Part shown: positions 1 to 5,751 of the stretch, piece after piece
Numbering within the stretch: the stretch's first letter is position 1
How the letters are laid out: each line of letters begins with the position of its first letter
From: Spirochaetaceae bacterium
GTDB lineage: Bacteria; Spirochaetota; Spirochaetia; Treponematales; Treponemataceae
Length of the DNA stretch: 7,863 nucleotides
Assembly (NCBI GenBank): GCA_017646305.1
Contig: JAGCMR010000051.1
Coordinates: forward strand, 1-7,863
Reading direction: 5' to 3'
Notes under the pieces: generated by a model
Database searches by the model: none
Seen by the model: only the letters and a program-made list of their open reading frames with translations
Told to the model about the DNA's origin: nothing
Position numbers and translations under genes: made by a program

Positions 1-1203
1 ATCAGATTTAAGCGCATCAATGTATGGAAAGAATGCCAATGCAGCTTTTGTTTTCCCCTCTGGGGTCTCTATTTGATGTTCTGTCGCCAAAAAAGATAAC
101 AAATAATCGCCATCAATTTTAGATCTATTTACAGATTCTGTCAATACTTCGACCCCAAAATTTACCATAATTTCTGCAGGATCCTTTCCTCCCTCCAAGG
201 AAATGATACGCACGGGAATATCTGCTTGTCGGCACATCAAAATCGCCTTCCAGGTAGCATCTCGCCCCGCCCTGTCTGAGTCAAAGGACAGGTAAATTTC
301 CTCCACAAAGGGCTGTACCAGCTTTATCTGATCCTGTGTAAGGGCTGTTCCTAGGGGAGCCACTGCATGGGTTAAACCACATTGGTGATAGGCCAACACA
401 TCCATATAGCCCTCGCAAAAGATAACTGCTTTTTCCTTACGAATGCTTTGACGTGCAAGATGAAAGCCATACAAAGTCTTTCCCTTCTGGTACTGTAATA
501 AATCTCCAGAGTTTATATATTTTGGCCCCTCTCCCTCCAACAAACGACCACCAAAGGCCACAGTTCGTCCCTGTCGGTCTCCAATGGGAAACATGAGCCT
601 ATTGCTGAAAAAAGAGATTTCTGGATATTTTTTTGAAAAAAGTCCCGAATCGTTTAAAAATCCGTCGCTATAATTCTTGCTTCTTAAAAAATTTTTAAGC
701 CAGTAACGATTTGCAGGAGAATAACCTAACTGAAATTTTTGAATCGTATCCATGGTTATGCCTCGATTCAAAATATATTCCAAGGCAAATTTCCCTTCTG
801 CAGTGGAAGTAAGACAATAATGATAAGAACCAGCAACACGGGTATACAAGTCTATGAATTGGTCCTTGAGGGAGGTATCCTCTTCCTGCACTTGATGGTT
901 GCCAGAATAAACAACTTCTACTCCAGCATGCTTTGCAAGAAATACCACCGCTTCAGGAAAGGACAATCGCTCCACATTCTTTACAAAGTCAATAGCACTA
1001 CCGCCTTCATGACAGCCAAAGCAATAGTACATTCCCTTACTGGGAACCACACTAAAAGAAGGTGTTTTTTCTGTGTGAAAGGGACAGCAGCCCCACCACT
1101 CCTCACCTCGCCGTTCCAGACGAGTATATTCACCAATAAGAGCAGGCATATCCACCCGCTCCATCACCTGCTGGATTGTAGACTCAGAAATCCAGCCCTT
1201 CAT
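1..1203 (-). CDS. dnaG: DNA primase DnaG (N-terminal 401 residues, C-terminus beyond the left edge)
   Basis: DnaG makes the short RNA primers for replication at the fork, working with the DnaB helicase. The frame is open from the ATG at 1203 to the window edge, without a stop. The CHC2 zinc-binding domain is at the N-terminus, with C40, H43, C61 and C64 spaced as in the E. coli protein. The catalytic core follows, with the conserved FPI-DRQGR-FGGR region and PKYINS at roughly residues 208-240. The Toprim domain shows EGYMD with E264 and FDSDRAG with D308 and D310, the metal-binding acidic residues. Primases are usually about 580-620 residues long, so the missing part is the end of the core and the C-terminal helicase-binding domain. 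The start shares one base with the mltG stop (TGATG), and an AGG sits about 8 nt upstream, so translation is probably coupled. Nothing suggests damage. The identification is very secure. Confidence 0.97.
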   Translation of the reverse strand, partial: MKGWISESTIQQVMERVDMPALIGEYTRLERRGEEWWGCCPFHTEKTPSFSVVPSKGMYYCFGCHEGGSAIDFVKNVERLSFPEAVVFLAKHAGVEVVYSGNHQVQEEDTSLKDQFIDLYTRVAGSYHYCLTSTAEGKFALEYILNRGITMDTIQKFQLGYSPANRYWLKNFLRSKNYSDGFLNDSGLFSKKYPEISFFSNRLMFPIGDRQGRTVAFGGRLLEGEGPKYINSGDLLQYQKGKTLYGFHLARQSIRKEKAVIFCEGYMDVLAYHQCGLTHAVAPLGTALTQDQIKLVQPFVEEIYLSFDSDRAGRDATWKAILMCRQADIPVRIISLEGGKDPAEIMVNFGVEVLTESVNRSKIDGDYLLSFLATEHQIETPEGKTKAALAFFPYIDALKSD

Positions 1204-2240
1204 CAATTACCTGCCGCTCGCTTGATAAACAACTCACCCATTTCTACATGCTCTTGAAAGTCTTCTGAAAAATGGTGGCTACCGTCACCTGCATTTGTTA
1301 CACGGAAGTAATAATAGGGCGTTTTAGGTGGATTTGCAGCGGCACTAAGGGCAATAAGCCCTGGATTTGAAATAGGCCCAGGTGGTAGCCCCGCCCACTT
1401 ATAGGTATTGTAGGGACTGTCTAGCTTTAAATCCTTGTTAGTAACAATTTCTGGGTGAGGCCGACCTTCAATCTCTGTAATAATGTATACCACAGTGGCA
1501 CATGAATACAAACCAATATTTTTCTTCAGTCTGTTTTTAAAAACACTGGCAATAAGCGGTGCTTCCTCAGTAACCTGATATTCTCGTTCCACAATGGAAG
1601 CAAGTGTTACCACCTCAAATAATTCTTGAGGTGAAAGAGTCGCTAAGCCCTCTATGCCAGTAATTTTTTTGAAGAATGTATCTACTAGCATCCGTACAAC
1701 AGCCTCAGCCTTCATACCAGGAATAAAATAATAAGTGTCAGGGAAAAGATATCCTTCTAAACTAGAAGCTGGAACTTGATATTCAGCTAACAACAAAGGA
1801 TTCTTAGCTGCTCGTATAAAATCCTGGGCAGAAATAATCTGTTTAGCTTCCAACAAAGCTGCTATCTTGGAAAGCGTTAATCCTTCTGGAATACTCACCA
1901 CCAGATGCTCCTGCCGCCCAGACTCCAATATTTCAAAAATTTCAGTCAAACCCATGGAAGACTGCACCTCATAGACCCCAGCCTTCAACTGTAAATTGTC
2001 TTTTCTAGCCAATAAATAAAAAACAAGCCTAGAACGAATTATATTCTCAGACTCCAGCTGGGCGGCTACTGTTTTTATTCCCGTACCAGAAGGTACTTCT
2101 AGCTTATAGGAAATAGCAGACACCTGATCTTGAGCCACAGGCTTTTGGGACAAAATCCACCAGCCAGCTCCAATTCCACCGAGGACTAAAACAATAACAA
2201 AAAAAACAATCAGACAGGTAAGCAAGATTTTTCGTATCAC
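1203..2240 (-). CDS. mltG: Endolytic peptidoglycan transglycosylase MltG (YceG family)
   Basis: MltG is an inner-membrane lytic transglycosylase that cuts nascent glycan strands and sets their length. This protein has 345 residues, the usual size. Residues about 5-30 form one membrane anchor after a short positive N-terminus. The LysM-like part includes PEGLTLSKIA at 118-126, followed by LEGYLFPDTYYF at 161-172. The catalytic block is LASIVERE at 213-220, in which E218 matches the essential glutamate of the family. SPYNTY (275-280) and GLPPGPISNPG (284-294) are the other family signatures. The usual SDPTV motif reads SCATV here (246-250). Translation starts at GTG with GGAG five bases upstream. 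The downstream gene dnaG overlaps by one base. A promoter-like site lies immediately in front (2250-2278), so the gene may be expressed both from the upstream operon and on its own. Confidence 0.96.
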   Translation of the reverse strand: MIRKILLTCLIVFFVIVLVLGGIGAGWWILSQKPVAQDQVSAISYKLEVPSGTGIKTVAAQLESENIIRSRLVFYLLARKDNLQLKAGVYEVQSSMGLTEIFEILESGRQEHLVVSIPEGLTLSKIAALLEAKQIISAQDFIRAAKNPLLLAEYQVPASSLEGYLFPDTYYFIPGMKAEAVVRMLVDTFFKKITGIEGLATLSPQELFEVVTLASIVEREYQVTEEAPLIASVFKNRLKKNIGLYSCATVVYIITEIEGRPHPEIVTNKDLKLDSPYNTYKWAGLPPGPISNPGLIALSAAANPPKTPYYYFRVTNAGDGSHHFSEDFQEHVEMGELFIKRAAGN

Positions 2241-2245
2241 AACAA

Positions 2246-2249
2246 CTCC
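2246..2249 (-). promoter_or_regulatory. Shine-Dalgarno site of mltG
   Basis: GGAG lies five bases before the GTG start codon of mltG and supports that non-ATG start. It directly follows the -10 box of the predicted mltG promoter. It would therefore be present only on transcripts coming through from upstream genes, not on a transcript begun at that promoter. Confidence 0.75.
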
Positions 2250-2278
2250 AATATAACGAAAAAATCAGTGAATGACAA
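2250..2278 (-). promoter_or_regulatory. Predicted sigma-70 promoter for mltG-dnaG
   Basis: On the minus strand, TTGTCA (2278-2273) and TATATT (2255-2250) are separated by exactly 17 bases. Each box matches the housekeeping consensus at five of six positions. The site sits in the 40-nt gap between the 62-residue gene and mltG, the only real gap in this operon. The -10 box ends 9 nt before the GTG start, so the start site would fall around 2243, inside or after the Shine-Dalgarno sequence. Promoter activity is inferred from sequence only. Confidence 0.6.
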
Positions 2279-2280
2279 AT

Positions 2281-2469
2281 TTAATTATTGAAGAATTGCT
2301 CCACATCATCAATAGTCATGGCATTGTACACAGTATTAAAGATGGTTGCACTGAAGCGCTCTAAGCCATCAGGTAATCCATGCCAACGAATATACCGAGC
2401 AAGGATTGCTGTTTCCTGAGGAGTAAAGGTATAAGTGAAAACCATAGGATCTTTTTCAGATTCGTTCAT
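2281..2469 (-). CDS. Small unknown acidic protein of 62 residues
   Basis: I do not recognise this protein. It is 62 residues long, soluble by appearance, with an acidic N-terminus (MNESEKDP) and no cysteine cluster, signal peptide or membrane segment. Residues about 16-27 (TPQETAILARYI) and 53-61 (IDDVEQFF) look helical, and a WHGLPDG stretch lies between them. The case for a real gene is its position: its ATG overlaps the stop codon of the MBL hydrolase in an ATGA junction, and it fills the space up to the mltG promoter exactly. It has no good Shine-Dalgarno site at normal spacing, as expected for a gene translated by coupling. A role linked to the MBL hydrolase is possible but is inference only. 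I cannot exclude a spurious frame, but the tight fit makes that unlikely. Confidence 0.75.
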   Translation of the reverse strand: MNESEKDPMVFTYTFTPQETAILARYIRWHGLPDGLERFSATIFNTVYNAMTIDDVEQFFNN

Positions 2470-3407
2470 ATACTAAAACTCAGCCCTTCTTGAGCAAGAT
2501 ACAATTCCATATCAGCATTAGCCACATATTGAGCATACCATTGTGCAGACTGAAGAATTGAATTGAGCTTTTTATCATCATAGGTGGGTTCATGATGAAA
2601 AAGATACATCTTTTTGATGTTCCATTTTGTAGCAAAATCCACCGCTAAGGAAAAGGCTGAATGACCCCAGTTAGCCTTGTATAGAGCTTCTTCCACAGTG
2701 TACTGGGTATCCAGGATAATAGCATTAGCATCAGTGAAATAAGAAATATTGGCTTGGGAATCATCAAAGTCAGCACTAGATAATTCCACATCCGTGGCGT
2801 AAATCACCTTTTTATCCCCTTCCACAAAGGAATAAGCATAGGAATTTCCAGGATGAGACATTTTCTTAGCCACAATGGTAAAGGCACCAATCTGGAAGGG
2901 TACTCCAGGTTTAATCTGCTGGAAGGAAATGTTTGCAAAAAAGCCTGTATCAAACTGAACAGGAAAATACGGTAAATCCATCTGACGGGAAAGCAACTGC
3001 TTGGCATAGGGAAAGACGGAATAAAAAATGATCTTGCAATTCTTCATGTATGCTTGATCAAGGAAAGGTAATCCCTGAATATGATCCCAGTGAAAATGAG
3101 ACAAAAGGATATGATAGGTATTGTCTGGAGCAGGAATACCTCGCTTTCCAAATTCTCTCAAACCAGTACCAGCATCCAAGATACAAACATTTCCCTGACT
3201 GTCACGAATTTCCATGCAGGAGGTGTTTCCTCCAACGGTTCCAAAAATTGAAGGAGGAAGAGATGCAAGAAATCGTTGACGAGCATCAAGAGAAACTATA
3301 TCTCGGGGAGAAATTCGTTGTACTACAGCTTCAATTTTTGCCTGAACCTGCTGACCTGTAAGGGGCGTAGGAACTGACCCTCGTACTCCCCAGAATCGAA
3401 TATCCAT
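2466..3407 (-). CDS. MBL-fold metallo-hydrolase (Lactamase_B_2/PhnP-like group)
   Basis: This is a 313-residue metallo-beta-lactamase-fold hydrolase, predicted to bind two metal ions and to act in the cytoplasm; no signal peptide is visible. The N-terminus MDIRFWGVRGSVPTP and the GGNTSC (59-64) and LDAGTG (77-82) motifs mark the group often annotated as PhnP-like or cyclic-nucleotide phosphodiesterase-like. Metal ligands visible are H104, H106, D108 and H109 in HFHWDH, then H185, D206 in YATDVE and H271 or H272. H249 in NWGHS is also conserved-looking. About 40 residues (17-56) are inserted between the first strand and GTVGGNTSC, which simpler members lack. The substrate cannot be read from the sequence; phosphodiester or nucleotide substrates are the usual guesses for the group. 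The gene starts 2 nt after the upstream stop, and its own stop overlaps the next start. Confidence 0.9.
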   Translation of the reverse strand: MDIRFWGVRGSVPTPLTGQQVQAKIEAVVQRISPRDIVSLDARQRFLASLPPSIFGTVGGNTSCMEIRDSQGNVCILDAGTGLREFGKRGIPAPDNTYHILLSHFHWDHIQGLPFLDQAYMKNCKIIFYSVFPYAKQLLSRQMDLPYFPVQFDTGFFANISFQQIKPGVPFQIGAFTIVAKKMSHPGNSYAYSFVEGDKKVIYATDVELSSADFDDSQANISYFTDANAIILDTQYTVEEALYKANWGHSAFSLAVDFATKWNIKKMYLFHHEPTYDDKKLNSILQSAQWYAQYVANADMELYLAQEGLSFSI

Positions 3408-3409
3408 AA

Positions 3410-3856
3410 TTACTCCTCCTGTTTTCTAATTGGTTCATTTTCTTCATACCGTTCGACAGCAACTTCTATCTCAGTACCTGAATGTAGCTGCCCACAATTT
3501 ATTCCTGGACACTCCTGTGCCTCTTGATTCCAAGCTTCAGGACTTTTTACGATATACGACCAAAATGGATACGTAGAACACTGAACAGGACGAGCTCCGT
3601 AGGCAGCACAACCAGCATCCCAAAAGATACAATCGTTATTTTCTTTCTCTAAAAGACAAAGAACTTCACTCCCATCATAATAAGGAACCCAACGACAGTA
3701 CTGGGTAATAAATTGCTGTTCTTCTAGGTTAAAGTATAGACAAAGATTTGTCAAATCTTTTTGAGACAGATATACATAACCTGGTTCATGACGGCAACAA
3801 TGAGAACATTGGGTACAGGAAAACTGAAGTCCATCAGAAGAATACCAACGAGCCAA
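3410..3856 (-). CDS. YkgJ-family cysteine-cluster protein
   Basis: This protein of about 148 residues carries the CxxCxxCC signature of the YkgJ/UPF0153 family, a putative zinc- or iron-chelating domain of unknown cellular role. With the chosen start, the cluster is C14, C17, C20 and C21. Further cysteines at 76, 83, 93 and 116 follow in the CIFW, GCAAYGARPVQC and CPG contexts typical of the family. I chose the TTG at 3856 as the start because GGAG lies six bases before it. A TTG four codons upstream (3868) is also in frame, but it overlaps that ribosome site. The nearby ATG at 3873 is in another frame. The gene is first in the minus-strand operon and lies about 20 nt after the tRNA terminator. 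I see no convincing promoter between them. The acidic tail EEXEPIRKQEE-like end contains the next gene's ribosome-binding site. Confidence 0.88.
   Translation of the reverse strand: MARWYSSDGLQFSCTQCSHCCRHEPGYVYLSQKDLTNLCLYFNLEEQQFITQYCRWVPYYDGSEVLCLLEKENNDCIFWDAGCAAYGARPVQCSTYPFWSYIVKSPEAWNQEAQECPGINCGQLHSGTEIEVAVERYEENEPIRKQEE
3413..3420 (-). promoter_or_regulatory. Strong Shine-Dalgarno site of the MBL hydrolase gene
   Basis: AGGAGGAG lies five bases before the ATG at 3407. It is made from the last codons of the upstream cysteine-cluster gene, just before its TAA stop. It is the strongest ribosome-binding site in the window and suggests that this protein is made at a higher level than its coupled neighbours. 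Confidence 0.8.
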
Positions 3857-3862
3857 ACCCCA

Positions 3863-3866
3863 CTCC
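3863..3866 (-). promoter_or_regulatory. Shine-Dalgarno site that decides the TTG start of the YkgJ-like gene
   Basis: GGAG is followed by six bases and then TTG at 3856. The spacing is normal, while no comparable site precedes the alternative in-frame TTG at 3868. The choice of start rests on this site. Confidence 0.6.
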
Positions 3867-3877
3867 AAAACATAGAA

Positions 3878-3910
3878 TAAAAAAAAGGCGTTGAACCAGA
3901 GTTCAACGCC
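3878..3910 (-). terminator. Intrinsic terminator of the tRNA operon
   Basis: Read on the minus strand, a perfect 10-bp stem (GGCGTTGAAC with GTTCAACGCC) closes a 4-base loop TCTG and is followed at once by eight T residues. It begins 6 nt after the end of tRNA-Tyr. The plus strand has no T run after the stem, so it should act in one direction only. It separates the tRNAs from the protein operon that starts about 20 nt further on. Confidence 0.93.
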
Positions 3911-3916
3911 CTAAAA

Positions 3917-3998
3917 TGGGGAGAGAAGGATTCGAACCTTCGAAGGCGGAGCCAACAGATTTACAGTCTGCCCCCTTTGACCGCTCGGGAACCTCCCC
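3917..3998 (-). tRNA. tRNA-Tyr(GTA)
   Basis: This is an 82-nt class II tRNA with a long variable arm, as expected for bacterial tyrosine tRNA. The acceptor stem GGGGAGG pairs with TCTCCCC with one G-T pair, and the discriminator base is A. The anticodon GTA is at 3964-3962 in a CTGTAAA loop. The T arm contains GGTTCGAATCC. No CCA is encoded, so the end must be added by CCA-adding enzyme. It follows tRNA-Thr by 8 nt and is transcribed with it. Confidence 0.96.
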
Positions 3999-4006
3999 AT
4001 TATTTA

Positions 4007-4080
4007 AGCCAACTCAGGGATTCGAACCCTGGACCCCGAGATTACAAATCACGTGCTCTGGCCAGCTGAGCTAAATTGGC
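4007..4080 (-). tRNA. tRNA-Thr(TGT)
   Basis: This is a 74-nt tRNA, counting the discriminator base T. Acceptor strands GCCAATT and AGTTGGC pair fully with one T-G pair. The D stem is GCTC with GAGC, and the T arm is CAGGG-TTCGAAT-CCCTG. The anticodon TGT at 4046-4044 reads ACN threonine codons, chiefly ACA. The anticodon stem CGTGA with TCTCG has a T-T mismatch at its middle pair (positions 29 and 41). No CCA is encoded. It is the first gene of the tRNA operon and has a strong promoter. Confidence 0.95.
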
Positions 4081-4097
4081 AGTTACGAACGTAGATG

Positions 4098-4126
4098 AAT
4101 ATATACCAAACACAAAAAAGTGTCAA
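4098..4126 (-). promoter_or_regulatory. Promoter of the tRNA-Thr/tRNA-Tyr operon
   Basis: A perfect TTGACA (4126-4121) and TATATT (4103-4098) are 17 bases apart on the minus strand. The -10 box ends 17 nt before the first base of tRNA-Thr, leaving a short 5' leader for RNase P to remove. The sequence upstream of the -35 box is almost pure A/T for about 40 bases and could act as an UP element. This is the best sigma-70 promoter in the window. Confidence 0.9.
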
Positions 4127-4133
4127 TACATAA

Positions 4134-4160
4134 TTTATTTTTTTTGTAAAAAAAAATAAA
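4134..4160 (-). repeat. Perfect A/T-only inverted repeat between glgA and the tRNA promoter
   Basis: Two 12-base arms made only of A and T (minus strand TTTATTTTTTTT and AAAAAAAATAAA) flank a 3-base TAC loop. The repeat begins four bases after the glgA stop codon and ends just upstream of the tRNA -35 box. As RNA it would be a weak hairpin without G-C pairs, so it is a poor classical terminator. As DNA it is a bent A-tract placed where an UP element would lie. Confidence 0.7.
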
Positions 4161-4164
4161 AAAA

Positions 4165-5751
4165 TTATAGGTCACGATAAAAGGGCAAATACTTGTCACG
4201 AATAACCGAGGCCCAGTCATATTTTTTCTGAACGTATTCTGCCCCGTAGGAAATTATCTTTCCTAATTTTGAAAAATCAGAACGAGCTAAATCTGCCAAT
4301 TCATTCAATACACGGAACACATTCTCCCCTGAGTTGTTCTCATAAAGAAAACCTGTTTTTCCATCAATAATCTTTTTCAGACCACCAGTGGCATGAGCTA
4401 CAGGTATGGTTCCATACAGCTGAGCGATAAAATCTTCTAGGCCACAGGGTTCAAACTTACTGGGCAACACAATAAAGTCCGCCGCTGCAGTAGACAAACG
4501 GGAAACAGCTCTGTCATAACCTTGTAAATAGACACATTTACCAGGAAAATTGATAGCTAACTGGGACAATCTATTTTCCAGTGCAGATTCACCTTGCCCT
4601 ACCAATAAAAAGCGAACATCATTACGGGCAGATAACAGCATGGTGGCTGCATCGGCGAGCACATCAATTCCCTTTTGACTGGCAATTCTTCCATGGTAGC
4701 AAAAATACACAGCCCGTTTTCCCCGCTTACCTTCTATATCGCTATCAGAGATGCTTCCAGAACGGATAAAATCGCTAGATAACATTTTACTGGAAGAAGA
4801 AGCATAATTCTGAATGAAATACCGACGATTCTTATATTTTCCTTCTAACACACCTTTTTCAGGGGAAAAGGCAAAGGGCAACAGGGAGGAATGCTTACTA
4901 GAAGGATCATAACGATAGCAATCAATACCGTTGGTGATTCCTGTAATGGAATAGCCTTTACCGATGAATAGCTGGGAAAGGCCTACTGTATCCTTATTGT
5001 CTGGATCTAATAATTCCTCTGCATACCAAGGAGACACGGTGGTTAGAGCAGCAAAGTGGCCAGCAGCCAAGAACGGCTCTACTGCACCGCCATTCATACA
5101 ATCTATCAAATGAGAGCTAGGAATACCTGTATAAGAAAGAGCTTCCTCTAGGCTATGAAATTCATGATGATAACCTGGTCCAGCATTATGTACCGTCACA
5201 GCAAATTTCACAGGACTATAGCTTTCTCTGAATTCCTCTAAACAACGAGCCATAGCAGGAATCATGGCAGTGGCTGCATCCTGACAGTGAATAATCTGGG
5301 GAAGGGCCTTGGAAACCATTCCATACACCAACACTGCCTTTTGGAAAAGCACATCCATCATGAGAGCGTCATGAAAACCAGTTCCCCTAACATGACCACT
5401 GTTTCGCCGCTCATCTGCCATTGTATAAGTGTAAACACCTGTTTTTTCACTATAAATTTGGTGGATAATAAATATAACTTCCACCTTGCCTACGTGAGCC
5501 TTGTCAAAGGACACTACACAATCCCTACCATCCACCAGAATATGCTGGGGAGGAATTACATTTGGGGTATAGCCTGTAGTTAAGACAAAATCAGTACAGC
5601 CGTAGCGAGGAATCATCAGGGTAACATCTACCCCCTTACTAGCTAAGCCCTCACAGAGGGAACAGGCCACGTTCTTTACGCCACCAGCCTCAGCTATTCC
5701 AGCATATTCTCGACTAACTAACCAAACCTTCTTGGGGGATCTAGAACTCAT
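4165..5751 (-). CDS. glgA: Glycogen synthase, GT5 family (divergent)
   Basis: This 528-residue protein is a GT-B fold glucosyltransferase of family GT5, which lengthens alpha-1,4-glucan, normally from ADP-glucose. Family marks include HCQDAATAMIP (155-165), TVHN (186-189), TTVSPWYAEE (237-246) and ITNGID (272-277). In the C-terminal domain are GRIASQKGID with R355 and K360, and SKFEPCGL with E434 and C436, followed by YGTIPVAHATGG. Two features are unusual. The N-terminal KxGG loop that contacts the nucleotide sugar reads EAGG at 21-24, so the lysine is replaced by E21. The linker between the domains is enlarged, with a serine-rich stretch at about 317-337. The enzyme is probably active, because the C-terminal catalytic residues are present, but the donor may differ. 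The ATG overlaps the aroH stop (ATGA), so the two are translationally coupled. Confidence 0.9.
   Translation of the reverse strand: MSSRSPKKVWLVSREYAGIAEAGGVKNVACSLCEGLASKGVDVTLMIPRYGCTDFVLTTGYTPNVIPPQHILVDGRDCVVSFDKAHVGKVEVIFIIHQIYSEKTGVYTYTMADERRNSGHVRGTGFHDALMMDVLFQKAVLVYGMVSKALPQIIHCQDAATAMIPAMARCLEEFRESYSPVKFAVTVHNAGPGYHHEFHSLEEALSYTGIPSSHLIDCMNGGAVEPFLAAGHFAALTTVSPWYAEELLDPDNKDTVGLSQLFIGKGYSITGITNGIDCYRYDPSSKHSSLLPFAFSPEKGVLEGKYKNRRYFIQNYASSSSKMLSSDFIRSGSISDSDIEGKRGKRAVYFCYHGRIASQKGIDVLADAATMLLSARNDVRFLLVGQGESALENRLSQLAINFPGKCVYLQGYDRAVSRLSTAAADFIVLPSKFEPCGLEDFIAQLYGTIPVAHATGGLKKIIDGKTGFLYENNSGENVFRVLNELADLARSDFSKLGKIISYGAEYVQKKYDWASVIRDKYLPFYRDL

Noticed and set aside
739..1257. Plus-strand open frame of 172 codons
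   Set aside because: It lies antisense to dnaG, whose zinc-finger and core motifs are unmistakable, and its translation is cysteine- and histidine-rich without family features.
3050..3361. Plus-strand open frame of 103 codons
   Set aside because: Antisense to the MBL hydrolase across its metal-binding motif; no ribosome site or recognisable protein.
3866..3868. TTG at 3868 as the start of the YkgJ-like gene
   Set aside because: It overlaps the GGAG that fits the TTG at 3856, and it has no ribosome site of its own.
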